In this document: one piece after another, positions 22,508 to 31,164 of the stretch
Position numbering within the stretch: the first letter of the stretch is position 1
Layout of the letters: each line of letters opens with the position of its first letter
From: Rhodospirillales bacterium
Lineage (GTDB): Bacteria; Pseudomonadota; Alphaproteobacteria; Micavibrionales; Micavibrionaceae
NCBI GenBank assembly: GCA_020638335.1
Contig: JACKIT010000004.1
Span: 29,865-93,864, forward strand
Direction of reading: 5' to 3'
DNA: 64,000 bases
The notes under the pieces: model-generated
What the model was told of the DNA's origin: nothing
What the model saw: only the letters and a program-made list of their open reading frames with translations
Database searches by the model: none
Program-made: the position numbers and the translations under genes

Positions 22508-23179
22508 ATGAAAAAAATATTTAGACTATCAAGTGTTTGTGCGCTGGCTCTTTGCGTCGGTGTATCTTCTGCTGCGGCGGATGTTGCTATGTGGCGGGAT
22601 GTGGGTTCGAAGATGAGCTTGACCTATGATGACCGGTGGGAAGCCGTTTCTAATCAAAACCCTGGGGATGTGTTGACTATCCGCGCTCCGAATACGGCGG
22701 CGCACGGGCTGTATAATTTTGCCGGGTGCAAGGTGAATATTGAGAATGACGGGCGGTTTAAGATTTATCCGCGCCGGAATGCCGGGGCTATTCAGCGTAC
22801 AGCCTTTAGCAGGGATTACTGGGAGCGGTATTTTGGGCTGTATAATGATGTCGTTGTGCATGAGGGGACGGATAATAACGGTTTAGGCGAGGGATTTGCC
22901 TCGATGGCGTCATTTTCGTTTGAAGATTATAAAGGGGTGAAGGTGAAAAAACGCGGGCTTGCCTTTGCTTCGCATTATCGGAATAGAGTTTATCTGGTCG
23001 AATGTTCAGCGGAAGAGAGTGTGTATCATGAATGGCATAATGCGTTTTTGAATGTGATCAAGTCGGTTGATTTTCATGATGGAACAAATTTTGCGATTAC
23101 CGGGTATTATCGTGATTTCTTGCAGGATAAGACGTTGAAGGTGCGCGGGCCGAGTGTCTTTGAGGATGGTTATTATTAA
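22508..23179 (+). CDS. Exported hypothetical protein
   Basis: 223 residues. Signal peptide 1-24 (SSVCALALCVGVSSAAADV). The mature part opens MWRDVGSKMSLTYDDRWEAVSNQ and has two cysteines (AGCKVN, VECSAEES). The block NRVYLVECSAEESVYHEW...FLNVIKSVDF is the shape of a PsbP/DUF1795-like or similar beta domain, but I cannot name a family with confidence. Periplasmic. The upstream 100 bases show two copies of GTTTAAGGC 20 bases apart (22444-22472 region). Downstream is a long palindrome. Confidence 0.6.
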   Translation: MKKIFRLSSVCALALCVGVSSAAADVAMWRDVGSKMSLTYDDRWEAVSNQNPGDVLTIRAPNTAAHGLYNFAGCKVNIENDGRFKIYPRRNAGAIQRTAFSRDYWERYFGLYNDVVVHEGTDNNGLGEGFASMASFSFEDYKGVKVKKRGLAFASHYRNRVYLVECSAEESVYHEWHNAFLNVIKSVDFHDGTNFAITGYYRDFLQDKTLKVRGPSVFEDGYY

Positions 23180-23180
23180 T

Positions 23181-23326
23181 TAGACCTCCTTCCTAACTGG
23201 CTATTTTGTACCAAATCGGCATGGGAACACCTCCTCGCATGCTCATGTATCCTTTATACACTGCGCTGTTCGTCGTTGTTTCCATACCGCCTTGTCACAA
23301 AATATCTCAGTTAGGAAAGAGGTCTA
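23181..23326. repeat. GTAC-core family palindrome, copy 2
   Basis: Ends TAGACCTCCTTCCTAACTG and, inverted, CAGTTAGGAAAGAGGTCTA; centre CATGTATCCTTTATACACTG. Arms about 70 bases, well matched. It fills the gap between the exported protein gene and the TauE gene and begins two bases after the stop. Confidence 0.8.
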
Positions 23327-23425
23327 TTATCCTGTTTTTTTCAGTTTTATGTCATAAAATCTTGATGATTGTGTGTTTTTTCGGCACTGTGGGGGCATAG
23401 TAAGGAAACACGATACTTCTAGTCC

Positions 23426-24343
23426 ATGCAGATTTATTTGCCGATTGCTGAAATGGCGGTTTCTGCGGAAACCGTTTTTATGTTGAGCGCGTTTGTCGGG
23501 CTCTTATCGGGTATTTTTGGCGTTGGCGGCGGTTTTTTAACAACGCCCTTCTTAATATTTTTTGGCATTCCTCCGGCGGTATCGGTGGCAACGCAGGCCA
23601 GCCAGCTTGTGGCTTCGAGTATGGCCGGAGCGATGGGGCATTTTCGGCGGGGTAATGTTGACATCAAGATGGGGCTGGTGATGGTTTCCGGCGGGGCTGT
23701 GGGGTCGGTTGTAGGGATTTTTATCTTTAAGTTGCTGCGTTATCTGGGGCAGATCGATTTTGCAATTTCATTTTTATATATTATTTTGCTTGGCGGTATC
23801 GGGACCCTTATGATTATAGAAAGTTTTGTGTCCGTGCTTAAGAAAAAGGAGGGCGTGCGCAAGGCTTTTAATGATAGCAAGGTTTCTCCTTGGGTTTTGT
23901 CGTTGCCTTATAAGATGCGTTTCCCCCGGTCAAAGCTGTTTGTGAGTGCGTTGGTGCCCGCCGGGATTGGCTTTGTTGGAGGGGTTCTGGCTTCTGTTTT
24001 GGGGATTGGCGGTGGCTTTTTAATCGTTCCGGCGATGATTTATATTTTGGGTATGCCGCCTTTGCTGGTGGCTGGCACGTCTTTGTTTCAGGTGATTTTT
24101 ACGACCGCTGCGGCAACGATTATGCATGCATTGATGAACCATACCGTTGATATTGTTTTGGGGCTTATTCTTATTTTAGGCGGCGTTGTCGGCGCACAGT
24201 TCGGAGTTATTCTTGCGCGGTTCTTTAAGGGGCAAACGGCCCGTGTTACTTTGGCGATCATTATTTTATCAGTGTGTTTGAAGCTTGTCGTCGATTTATT
24301 CGTTATGCCGGTTGATCTGTTCTCAGCGGAGTATATTCGATGA
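23426..24343 (+). CDS. TauE/SafE family permease
   Basis: 305 residues, about eight membrane segments. Two halves each carry the family motif: LLSGIFGVGGGFLTTPFLIFF near residue 27 and LASVLGIGGGFLIVPAMIYIL near 193. Members export sulfite, taurine-derived or other organic anions; the substrate here is unknown. The last bases overlap the next gene by ATGA, so the two products are probably partners. In alphaproteobacteria this pair is a recurring neighbourhood. Confidence 0.9.
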   Translation: MQIYLPIAEMAVSAETVFMLSAFVGLLSGIFGVGGGFLTTPFLIFFGIPPAVSVATQASQLVASSMAGAMGHFRRGNVDIKMGLVMVSGGAVGSVVGIFIFKLLRYLGQIDFAISFLYIILLGGIGTLMIIESFVSVLKKKEGVRKAFNDSKVSPWVLSLPYKMRFPRSKLFVSALVPAGIGFVGGVLASVLGIGGGFLIVPAMIYILGMPPLLVAGTSLFQVIFTTAAATIMHALMNHTVDIVLGLILILGGVVGAQFGVILARFFKGQTARVTLAIIILSVCLKLVVDLFVMPVDLFSAEYIR

Positions 24344-25122
24344 TCTGCTGTCGATGTTCTTTGAATTCTTTTAGCGCGATAGCGTTCTTTTTTGTACTTG
24401 GAGTTTATGTTGTTAGCGCTTTTTCGGAAATTGCGGCGGCGGAGCCTCTGCAATTTGATATTGCGGATGATTATGTTGAGATTACAACGGGTTTTACCGG
24501 TACGACTTTGTCGATGATCGGGTATCGAAAAGGGCATGGGGATATTATTTTAACACTTGAGGGGCCGCCGCGTTCGACTGTGGTGCGTCAGAAAAGTCAG
24601 GTTTTTGGGGCCTGGGTGAACAGGGAAACTTTGCAGTTCGATAATATTCCTTCTTATTATGATTTCGCCTTAAGCGTTGATGATGAAAAGAAATTAATGA
24701 GCGATGCGTTGCTTAAGGAATATCATGTTGGTTTAAATGCGTTACGGATGGTGCCTAAAGAAGAGCGTGTCGATGAGGATACACTCAGGGGCTTTCAGAG
24801 CGCTTTGCTCCGTTATAAACAGCAGCATCAGCTTTATTCGCAGAAGGCTGGAGTAATTGAGTTTTTGGGGGATAATTTTTTCCGGGTAGATTTTCATTTG
24901 CCGGCGCATGTCCCGGCGGGAAACTATACGGTGCGGGCTTTGCTGGTTGGTAAGGGTAAGGTCGTATATGAGGATACGCAGAGTTTACGGGTGGGATTGA
25001 CCGGTTTTAGCTCTGATATTTATGAATTTTCACGAAATCATGCGTTTTTGTATGGGGTGTTCTGCGTTTTGATTGCATGTTTTGCCGGGTGGTTGTCGAA
25101 TGTTATTGTGCGGCGCAGCTAG
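24340..25122 (+). CDS. TIGR02186-family membrane-anchored protein
   Basis: 260 residues. Signal/anchor at residues 10-34, a long outside domain (ADDYVEITTGFTGTTLSMIG, DIILTLEGPPRSTVVRQKSQ, GAWVNRETLQF) and a C-terminal membrane segment near 233-252 (FLYGVFCVLIACFAGWLS). The block order is that of TIGR02186, a family regularly next to TauE/SafE permeases. Its role is unknown, possibly an accessory subunit of the transporter. Start overlaps the permease stop by four bases. Confidence 0.85.
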   Translation: MICCRCSLNSFSAIAFFFVLGVYVVSAFSEIAAAEPLQFDIADDYVEITTGFTGTTLSMIGYRKGHGDIILTLEGPPRSTVVRQKSQVFGAWVNRETLQFDNIPSYYDFALSVDDEKKLMSDALLKEYHVGLNALRMVPKEERVDEDTLRGFQSALLRYKQQHQLYSQKAGVIEFLGDNFFRVDFHLPAHVPAGNYTVRALLVGKGKVVYEDTQSLRVGLTGFSSDIYEFSRNHAFLYGVFCVLIACFAGWLSNVIVRRS

Positions 25123-25155
25123 GATAAAGGCTGTAGATGCTTTAAGGTGTTTTTT

Positions 25156-25644
25156 ATGAAGAAAGCTGAAACAAAGAAAGAAGATGTTCGCTCATTGCTA
25201 CCGGATACAAATGGTGGCGTGTTTCTGATTGTTATAGACGATAGTCCGGAGTTTGATGCGGCGCTTCGGCGGGTGGCGTCTCTTGTAAAACAAAAGCGCG
25301 GGCATGCTGCTGTTTTGTATGTGATAGAAGATGAAGGTTTTTTGCACTGGAATTTTATTGAAAGGCAAATTCAGCGTGACAAACGGGCAGAGGCTGAAGA
25401 GGCTTTATGGAATGCCGCGCAACGTTTTTATGAACTTTCGGGGTGCCTTCCAGGATTTTATATCAAGGAAGGTAAAACATATCGTGAAATTGCACAGATC
25501 CTTAATACTGATCCGACGATCCGTGCTCTGGTTTTGGGGGCTTCGTCTTCATCTTCCAACCCTTTAGTGTCTTATTTTACCGGTAAGGGGTTAAGCGAAT
25601 TACGGGTGCCGCTTATGATTGTGCCTGAAACGCTTGTTTCATGA
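25156..25644 (+). CDS. Universal stress protein (UspA family)
   Basis: 162 residues from ATG 25156, with AAGGTG upstream. One Usp domain: VFLIVIDDSPEFDAALRRV, HAAVLYVIED, and IRALVLGASSSSSNPLVSYF, where G-x2-G-x9-G(S/T) of the ATP-binding type is only loosely kept, so nucleotide binding is uncertain. Ends LRVPLMIVPE as usual. Cytoplasmic. It precedes nfuA by 56 bases, an order known in alphaproteobacteria. Confidence 0.8.
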   Translation: MKKAETKKEDVRSLLPDTNGGVFLIVIDDSPEFDAALRRVASLVKQKRGHAAVLYVIEDEGFLHWNFIERQIQRDKRAEAEEALWNAAQRFYELSGCLPGFYIKEGKTYREIAQILNTDPTIRALVLGASSSSSNPLVSYFTGKGLSELRVPLMIVPETLVS

Positions 25645-25700
25645 TTTGACTTTAGTGGTCTTTCGCATTATTTCAGCCATCAGAAGGGGCCTTTTTACTT

Positions 25701-26267
25701 ATGTTTATTCAAACGGAAGCTACGCCGAACCCAGCGACAATTAAGTTTTTGCCCGGACAGAGTGTTTTGGACAGGGGGACTGCGGAGTTTAAGGCCGCAG
25801 GGGAGGCGTCAGAGGCACCTTTGGTTCAGCGCTTATTTGGTTTACAGGGCGTTGAGGGGGTGTTTTTAGGTTCTGATTTTGTTTCGGTGTCCAAGGCTGA
25901 AGATACGGATTGGTCGGTGCTTAAGCCCATGGTTTTGGGAGCATTGATGGAGCATTTTTCAACGGGGCAACCGGTGGTGTCGGCGGCATATTATGCCGGG
26001 GAGAGTGCGGTTGGCGACAAGATTGAAGATGATGAAATTTCGGCGCAGATCCGTGAATTGATTGAAACGCGGGTGCGTCCCATGGTGGCGATGGATGGCG
26101 GGGATATTGAGTTCGAGAGTTTTGAAGATGGTGTGGTGTTTTTGCGTATGCGCGGGGCTTGCGCAGGATGTCCCAGCTCTACGGCGACGTTGAAGATGGG
26201 GATTGAGAATATGTTGAAGCATTTTGTTCCTGAGGTTGTTGAGGTTCGTCCGGCTGGGGACTTCTAA
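25701..26267 (+). CDS. nfuA: Fe-S cluster scaffold, NfuA/NifU-like
   Basis: 188 residues. N-terminal Nfu_N domain (FIQTEATPNPATIKFLPGQ) and C-terminal NifU-like domain with the cluster ligands Cys154 and Cys157 in CAGCPSS. It carries Fe-S clusters to target proteins. The 3' 89 bases overlap the end of the polysaccharide deacetylase-like gene on the other strand. Confidence 0.94.
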   Translation: MFIQTEATPNPATIKFLPGQSVLDRGTAEFKAAGEASEAPLVQRLFGLQGVEGVFLGSDFVSVSKAEDTDWSVLKPMVLGALMEHFSTGQPVVSAAYYAGESAVGDKIEDDEISAQIRELIETRVRPMVAMDGGDIEFESFEDGVVFLRMRGACAGCPSSTATLKMGIENMLKHFVPEVVEVRPAGDF

Positions 26268-27309
26268 AATAAAGCAGGCCGAGCCAGTACCATTGCGGTT
26301 CGTCATTTTCAGAAAGCGGGCCGGGCAGGGTGCAGTTGAGACGGATGCGATCATTGTCCAGCAGGCCGGTATCTTCACGAATTTCAATGCGGTTTCCTAA
26401 AGTTTCAGTTTTAGTGCGGCCTTCGCCGGAGATGAAGCAAGAGAGGTTTTCGCTCTTGTCGGCTAATGCGTCTGGAAGGGTGAATCCTGTGAAAAAGGGT
26501 GCGGTTTTTAAGTCCGGATCTGGCGGTTCGATGTCGGTCACAGCCAGAGGCAGGGCACGGGTGACGAGGCGGAAACGCTCGAGGTCTCCGTAATGTTCGG
26601 TCATACTAAAACGCGGCAGGGCGAAGCGGTCACTGGCGGCGTCAATTGCGCCAGAGTGCAGGCCGAAGGCGGCTTTGAACCCTTGCGTTTTTGCGAGGTC
26701 CTTAAGCGCCAGGCTGTATTCTCCGAATGGGTAGGCGAGGTATGGCGTTTCGTGGCCGAATTCTTCGCGGTGGCGCCTGCGTGCTTCGTTCAGGGCGGTC
26801 AGCATTTCTGTGCGGGTTTTGTAGGCAATATGGTTGTAGGACGTGGGGAGCGATGCCAGTGTGATATTTTTGTTTTTGGCGAGTTTTTTTAGATCGTTCC
26901 AGCTGGCGCTGGCCGGGTCTTTTTGATCAATATTGTGCGTGGCATAAAAAATGGTGAAGGGCAGTTTTGCTTTTAAAAGCAAGGGTACAGCGTTTTCCAG
27001 TACGGATTTGTGGGCGCCGTCGAAGGTGATGGCGATGGTGTGCGGTGGCAGTGGTGCGCTGGTTTCAAGGTGCTCAAGGATTGTCGTAAGCGGCAGGACA
27101 TTGTAGCCGCCGGTTTTAATTTCGTGGATATGGGCGGTGAATTGTTCGATTGTCAGATTTTCATCAGGGAGATTATCTTCTCCAATGCGGTGATAGGCAA
27201 GGATTACAGCGTGGTTTTGCATGTTTTCGGATGCGGCGCTGTAAAGGGGGCTCAATAGTATGGGTATGAGCAGAAGTGTCAAAACGCATTGAAGAAGTAA
27301 TCTATTCAT
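26179..27309 (-). CDS. Polysaccharide deacetylase-like protein with a degenerate metal site
   Basis: 376 residues from ATG 27309. Signal peptide (LLLQCVLTLLLIPILL), then a NodB-like domain: VILAYHRIGED, ITFDGAHKSVLENAVPLLL, FTIFYATHN and YLAYPFGEYS. The usual TFDDG is TFDGA, one Asp missing, and the HTxxH motif is PTSYNH, one His missing, so normal zinc-dependent deacetylation is doubtful. A C-terminal domain (residues 240-345) follows. The last 30 residues, rich in Pro, Gln and Ser, are read antisense to the end of nfuA, as if an original stop had been lost. Confidence 0.75.
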   Translation of the reverse strand: MNRLLLQCVLTLLLIPILLSPLYSAASENMQNHAVILAYHRIGEDNLPDENLTIEQFTAHIHEIKTGGYNVLPLTTILEHLETSAPLPPHTIAITFDGAHKSVLENAVPLLLKAKLPFTIFYATHNIDQKDPASASWNDLKKLAKNKNITLASLPTSYNHIAYKTRTEMLTALNEARRRHREEFGHETPYLAYPFGEYSLALKDLAKTQGFKAAFGLHSGAIDAASDRFALPRFSMTEHYGDLERFRLVTRALPLAVTDIEPPDPDLKTAPFFTGFTLPDALADKSENLSCFISGEGRTKTETLGNRIEIREDTGLLDNDRIRLNCTLPGPLSENDEPQWYWLGLLYFRSPQPDEPQQPQEQNASTYSQSPSSTSP

Positions 27310-27355
27310 GCTTTTTGTGTAATTGAGTTTTACGATAAAGGAAAGGATATATCGT

Positions 27356-27943
27356 ATGGGCGCTATGGATGAAAAAATGAAGGATTTGTTGTTTCGCAAG
27401 GCGCGGACGCATAATGCATGGCTGGAGAAAGATGTGCCTGATGCGTTATTGCGCGAGATTTATGATTTGATGAAATTTGGGGCGACGGCGGCGAATTCTT
27501 GTCCGGCGCGGATTGCGTTTGTGAAATCACCGGAGGCCAAGGCGCGTTTAAAGCCGCACTTGGATGAGGGTAATGTCGAAAAGACGATGGCGGCGCCTGT
27601 TACGGCGATTATAGCTCATGATCTGGAATTTTATGAGAAATTGCCGCAGCTTTTCCCACATGCAGATGCACGGAGCTGGTTTGCCGGTAATGAGGCGTTG
27701 ATTGCCGAAAGTGCGTTTCGCAATGGTAGTTTGCAGGGGGCGTATTTTATGATAGCCGCGCGTGGATTGGGGCTGGATTGCGGGCCGATGTCGGGCTTTG
27801 ATGCGGGTGGGGTTAAGGCTGCATTTTTTGCTGATAGCCTGGTGGAGCCGAACTTTCTGTGTAATCTGGGGTATGGGGATGTAAGCGTTTTGCATTCACG
27901 CAGTCCACGATTAGCGTTTGATGAAGCGTGCTCAATACTTTAA
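27356..27943 (+). CDS. Nitroreductase-family protein, RutE/HadB-like
   Basis: 195 residues from ATG 27356, behind GGAAAGGA. Blocks RKARTHNAWLEKDVPDALLR, LMKFGATAANSCPARIAFV and FFADSLVEPNFLCNLGYGD match the RutE/HadB group of FMN enzymes, which in pyrimidine breakdown reduce malonic semialdehyde to 3-hydroxypropionate. No other rut gene is present, so substrate is uncertain. It starts 46 bases from the divergent deacetylase gene. Confidence 0.82.
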   Translation: MGAMDEKMKDLLFRKARTHNAWLEKDVPDALLREIYDLMKFGATAANSCPARIAFVKSPEAKARLKPHLDEGNVEKTMAAPVTAIIAHDLEFYEKLPQLFPHADARSWFAGNEALIAESAFRNGSLQGAYFMIAARGLGLDCGPMSGFDAGGVKAAFFADSLVEPNFLCNLGYGDVSVLHSRSPRLAFDEACSIL

Positions 27944-27954
27944 GTAAGGACGCT

Positions 27955-28650
27955 ATGAGTGACTTTCAAAATATACTGGCGCTGGATTCGGCGCTGGGTG
28001 GGTGCACGGCGGTGGTGGTGGCCGGCGCGCGGTCGGCTGTGCGGTGTGAGCCGATGGCGCGGGGGCAGGCTGAGCACCTTGTGCCATTTGCGCAGGAGGT
28101 TATGGAAGAGGTAAAGCTTGATTATGGGGCCCTTGATGCTGTGTTGTGCACGATCGGGCCGGGGGCGTTTACAGGGCTTAGAATTGGGATGTCGGCGGCG
28201 CGGGCTTTTGGCTTAAGTCTGGGTATTCCTGTGATTGGGGTTACAACTTTGCAAGCGGTGGCGATGAATTATGTTGCTGAGAAAGGAAAATCGTGCAGTG
28301 TTATTTTAGAAACAAAGCGTAGCGATTTCTATATTCAGGATTTTGATGCGCAGGGATGTGCCGTGTCTGAGGCGCGTGCGGCATTGGCTGAGGTCTTGGT
28401 TGAGGTTTTGCCTGAAAATAGCGTTTTGATTGGCGATGGTGCTGAGAGATTTATCAATGAAATTATTAGTTTAGAACACGATATTGATTTTGGATATACA
28501 TTGCCTGATATGGTGATGGTCGCGCAGGTTTTGCAGGATCGGGGCTTGGTAGACGGTGTGTTTGCATATGATGCGCAGCCGGTGTATTTGCGCGATGCGG
28601 ATGTGTCGATGCCGAAAAAAGCATCTCGTATTTTAGGAGGTGCGAGGTGA
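27955..28650 (+). CDS. tsaB: tRNA threonylcarbamoyladenosine biosynthesis protein TsaB
   Basis: 231 residues from ATG 27955 (GGA six bases upstream). ILALDSALGG at the start, the conserved CTIGPGAFTGLRIGMSAARA and IPVIGVTTLQAVA. With TsaD and TsaE it adds the t6A modification to ANN-reading tRNAs. A degraded ASKHA fold is normal for this partner. rimI often follows it; here a palindrome and mucR follow instead. Confidence 0.93.
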   Translation: MSDFQNILALDSALGGCTAVVVAGARSAVRCEPMARGQAEHLVPFAQEVMEEVKLDYGALDAVLCTIGPGAFTGLRIGMSAARAFGLSLGIPVIGVTTLQAVAMNYVAEKGKSCSVILETKRSDFYIQDFDAQGCAVSEARAALAEVLVEVLPENSVLIGDGAERFINEIISLEHDIDFGYTLPDMVMVAQVLQDRGLVDGVFAYDAQPVYLRDADVSMPKKASRILGGAR

Positions 28651-28660
28651 GTATTGTTCT

Positions 28661-28812
28661 CTATAGTCATTCAACTTAAGAATTATACAGGTCTGCAAAT
28701 GAAGCTGTTTTTGAAAAAATCTTCTCAAAGTACCTGTATGTACGTTGTCGTCGATTTTTTCAAAAACCAGTCATTTTCGACTCTGTATAATTCTTAATTC
28801 AAACGACTATAG
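28661..28812. repeat. GTAC-core family palindrome, full copy 3
   Basis: Ends CTATAGTCATTCAACTTAAG and, inverted, CTTAATTCAAACGACTATAG; centre ACCTGTATGTACGTTG. Arms of about 70 bases with long GTTTTTGAAAAAATC stems. The right end (28777-28812) is identical to 8652-8687. Confidence 0.85.
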
Positions 28813-28821
28813 TGCATTTTC

Positions 28822-28849
28822 TTGACAAATATTTTGCCTTACCTAGATT
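28822..28849 (+). promoter_or_regulatory. Sigma-70-type promoter of mucR
   Basis: Perfect -35 TTGACA (28822-28827), 16 bases, then TAGATT (28844-28849) as -10. It begins ten bases after the palindrome and lies 38 bases before ATG 28887. Confidence 0.6.
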
Positions 28850-28886
28850 ATACTTTGTGTTTCATTTTTGAAGAGAGAGCGTTTTC

Positions 28887-29291
28887 ATGACAATAACAAT
28901 AAACCGGGAAGAATACCTTGCTTTTACAACGGAAATTGTTTCGGCTTACTTGTCGAATAATACAATTCAGGCCGGAGAAATTCCGGCGGTGATTGAGCAG
29001 GTTTATAAAACACTGGTTAATGTGAATGCTGACAGCCATGTTAGTGCGGACCGTCCGCAGCCAGCAGTGCCGATTAAAAAGTCTGTGATGCCGGATTACA
29101 TTATTTGTCTTGAGGATGGTAAGCAGCTCAAAATGCTTAAGCGGCATTTGAAAACAGCCTATGGGATGAGTCCGGAGGAATATCGTGAGCGTTGGGGGTT
29201 GCCGATGGATTATCCGATGGTGGCGCCGAATTATGCAGCGCAGCGCAGTAAGTTGGCCAAGGATATTGGTTTAGGCACGAAGGGCCGTTAA
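28887..29291 (+). CDS. MucR/Ros family transcriptional regulator
   Basis: 134 residues. N-terminal helical oligomerisation region, then the Ros/MucR DNA-binding block CLEDGKQLKMLKRHLKTAYG and SPEEYRERWGLP, AQRSKLAKDIGLG. In MucR the second Cys of the zinc site is often Asp, as here (Cys74, Asp77), but the second His is replaced by Ala91 after His87, so zinc binding is probably lost. Related proteins repress or activate exopolysaccharide, motility and cell-cycle genes by wrapping AT-rich DNA. No operon neighbour. Confidence 0.93.
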   Translation: MTITINREEYLAFTTEIVSAYLSNNTIQAGEIPAVIEQVYKTLVNVNADSHVSADRPQPAVPIKKSVMPDYIICLEDGKQLKMLKRHLKTAYGMSPEEYRERWGLPMDYPMVAPNYAAQRSKLAKDIGLGTKGR

Positions 29292-29415
29292 TATTCTTCG
29301 ATAAACGGTCTGCAAACCCTGCGTTTTTGCGCTTCCAGTTCGCACGTATAGTTAATACGTTTACGCTTCCGGTTCTCAAAACGCAGGGTTTTCGACTTGT
29401 TTCTCTTTGAATATT
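29290..29415. repeat. GTAC-core family palindrome, copy 4
   Basis: Ends AATATTCTTCGATAAACGG and, inverted, TTGTTTCTCTTTGAATATT, with ACCCTGCGTTTT stems and the centre GTATAGTTAATACG. It overlaps the last two bases of the mucR stop codon and lies between convergent mucR and proC. Confidence 0.8.
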
Positions 29416-29455
29416 TTTAAGAGGTTATTTCAGAGGTGTGTGGGTGTTTTTGCGT

Positions 29456-30259
29456 TCATGAGTTCAATTCGCGGCTGCGGGTGGTAGCGGCTTGCAGAGC
29501 TTCGTTGAAGAGGTCTTGGGCGCGTCCATTCATGAGGATTTCGAGTGCGGCGGCGGTGGTGCCGCCGGGGCTGGTGACATTTTCGCGTAAGGTTTTAGCG
29601 GGTGTTTCGCTTTGTGTTTCAGCCAGCGCGGCGGCGCCGATAACGGTCTGGCGGGCGAGTGTGGCGGCCATTTCTATAGGGAGGCCGACTTTGTTTCCGG
29701 CTTTTTCCAGCATTTCGATTAAATAAAAAACGTAGGCCGGGCCGCTGCCTGAGAGGGCGGTGACGGCGTCGAGCAGGGATTCATCGTCTGTCCACTCAAA
29801 CTTTCCGGCGGTTTTGAGCAGGGTTTCGGCTAGTGTTTTGGCGCTTTGGCTGGTGTGTTTATTGGCTACAGCGACACTCATGCCTTTGCCGATGGCGGCA
29901 GGGGTGTTCGGCATGGCGCGGATTACGGGTTGGGTGGGGGCAAAATACTCGGAAAAGCTGGTTAGAGATTGTCCGGCAGCGATGGACAGGATGGTGGTGT
30001 CTTCGTTGATATGGTTTTTTATATCGGTGCAGAGCGCGGCCATGGTTTGCGGTTTGACGGCTAGTACGATGAGGGCGGCGGATTTTAAATCTTCGGCACC
30101 GGCTTCAATGGTTTTGTGGTGTGTTATTTTGGTGATTGGGATATCGTGCGGTTCAATGACGGAGAAGTTTGCGTCAATATTTTGGTCAAGCCAGCCTTGT
30201 AATAAAGCGCCGCCCATTTTACCGCAGCCGATCAGAACAATGTTGGGCTGAGCGCTCAT
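29456..30259 (-). CDS. proC: Pyrroline-5-carboxylate reductase
   Basis: 267 residues. Reduces P5C to proline with NAD(P)H. Dinucleotide motif IVLIGCGKMGGALLQGW, then VIRAMPNTPAAIG, ALSGSGPAYVF and TVIGAAALAET, the family signature, and LRENVTSPGGTTAAAL near the end. Six bases downstream of the YbjN gene and on the same strand, so co-transcribed. Confidence 0.96.
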   Translation of the reverse strand: MSAQPNIVLIGCGKMGGALLQGWLDQNIDANFSVIEPHDIPITKITHHKTIEAGAEDLKSAALIVLAVKPQTMAALCTDIKNHINEDTTILSIAAGQSLTSFSEYFAPTQPVIRAMPNTPAAIGKGMSVAVANKHTSQSAKTLAETLLKTAGKFEWTDDESLLDAVTALSGSGPAYVFYLIEMLEKAGNKVGLPIEMAATLARQTVIGAAALAETQSETPAKTLRENVTSPGGTTAAALEILMNGRAQDLFNEALQAATTRSRELNS

Positions 30260-30265
30260 AGGGGC

Positions 30266-30769
30266 TTATGATTCCCCGGCTGTTTCCATCATCGCCAGTG
30301 ACAGCGCTGCATCGTTGATGTTATTGGCGCTGGCGAGCAGGGTGAAGAGCGGGTAGTGGCGTTCGCATTGGGCCAGAGCGATATCGACCATGTCATCGAT
30401 TAATTCGGTTATAAGTGCTGGGGATGAGCCGCGCAGCAAGCAGGTGTGACGGAAGGCCGGGCGTGTGTTTTTTGCAGGCAGGTCGAAATGGCCCATCCAA
30501 AGGGATTCGTTTAGTTCCAGCAGCGCTTCGCGCGCAATTTTGATGTTGTTACTCGTGATTTGTAAATCGAGTTGGGCGCAAAATTGCAGAGCATGCATTT
30601 CCCCTTGCCAGATAAAAAGCAATTTATAGCTTCCGCTGCGGCCCATGATGTCGACGGCCAGTTCATCCTCGGCCATGCGTTCGAATGTCCAGTTGTTGGC
30701 GCTGAGCACATCTTCAACACTGTCGAGCGGGTGGATGTCGTCTTCGTGGATTTCAAGCTGCGTGGTCAT
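30266..30769 (-). CDS. YbjN domain protein
   Basis: 167 residues, alpha/beta fold like type III secretion chaperones. HPLDSVEDVLSANNWTFERM and YKLLFIWQGEMHALQFCAQLDL, NESLWMGHFDLP and PAFRHTCLLRG are typical for YbjN proteins of alphaproteobacteria. In E. coli YbjN affects motility and stress; the mechanism is unknown. Precedes proC by six bases. Confidence 0.85.
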   Translation of the reverse strand: MTTQLEIHEDDIHPLDSVEDVLSANNWTFERMAEDELAVDIMGRSGSYKLLFIWQGEMHALQFCAQLDLQITSNNIKIAREALLELNESLWMGHFDLPAKNTRPAFRHTCLLRGSSPALITELIDDMVDIALAQCERHYPLFTLLASANNINDAALSLAMMETAGES

Positions 30770-30792
30770 AAAGTCTTTCCGTGGTTGTTGTC

Positions 30793-31029
30793 TTATTTCT
30801 TTATCTTCAGAGATTTTTCCAAAGTCTGAATGCGTTTTTCCTGAGTCTGTACGAGTGCTTCGAGGCGTTCAAAATCTTCGCGTGGCACAAGGTCGAGGCG
30901 GTGGGCAATTTCATCAATGCGTGTTTTTACGTCTTCACGAATATTTTCACCTAAACCACTGAAAATGCTTAATGTTCCGCCCGCAACATGGGCGATGTCA
31001 TCCAGCATTTTATCTTTGCTTTTTATCAT
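30793..31029 (-). CDS. ubiK: Ubiquinone synthesis accessory factor UbiK-like (BMFP)
   Basis: 78 residues from ATG 31029 (AGAGCTGGA upstream). Membrane-fusogenic helix LDDIAHVAGGTLSIFSGLG, then the coiled-coil VPREDFERLEALVQTQEKRI, the pattern of BMFP/UbiK proteins that hold UbiJ and aid aerobic ubiquinone synthesis. Short and helical, normal size. It sits 135 bases from the divergent lgt. Confidence 0.85.
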   Translation of the reverse strand: MIKSKDKMLDDIAHVAGGTLSIFSGLGENIREDVKTRIDEIAHRLDLVPREDFERLEALVQTQEKRIQTLEKSLKIKK

Positions 31030-31164
31030 TGTTCCAGCTCTTGTGTGTAGGTTTGAGTCAGTATCATGGCTCTGTGTAGAGTCCAAATTGTTTTGAGATT
31101 TTTAATCTTTAGGCCTGTGGAAATTTTTATTTCTATTTTGGGGTGATGATTTATAAAGGGGGCC

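Noticed and set aside
23206..23400. Open frame of 64 codons after the exported protein gene
   Set aside because: Most of it is the palindrome 23181-23326; composition is explained by the repeat.
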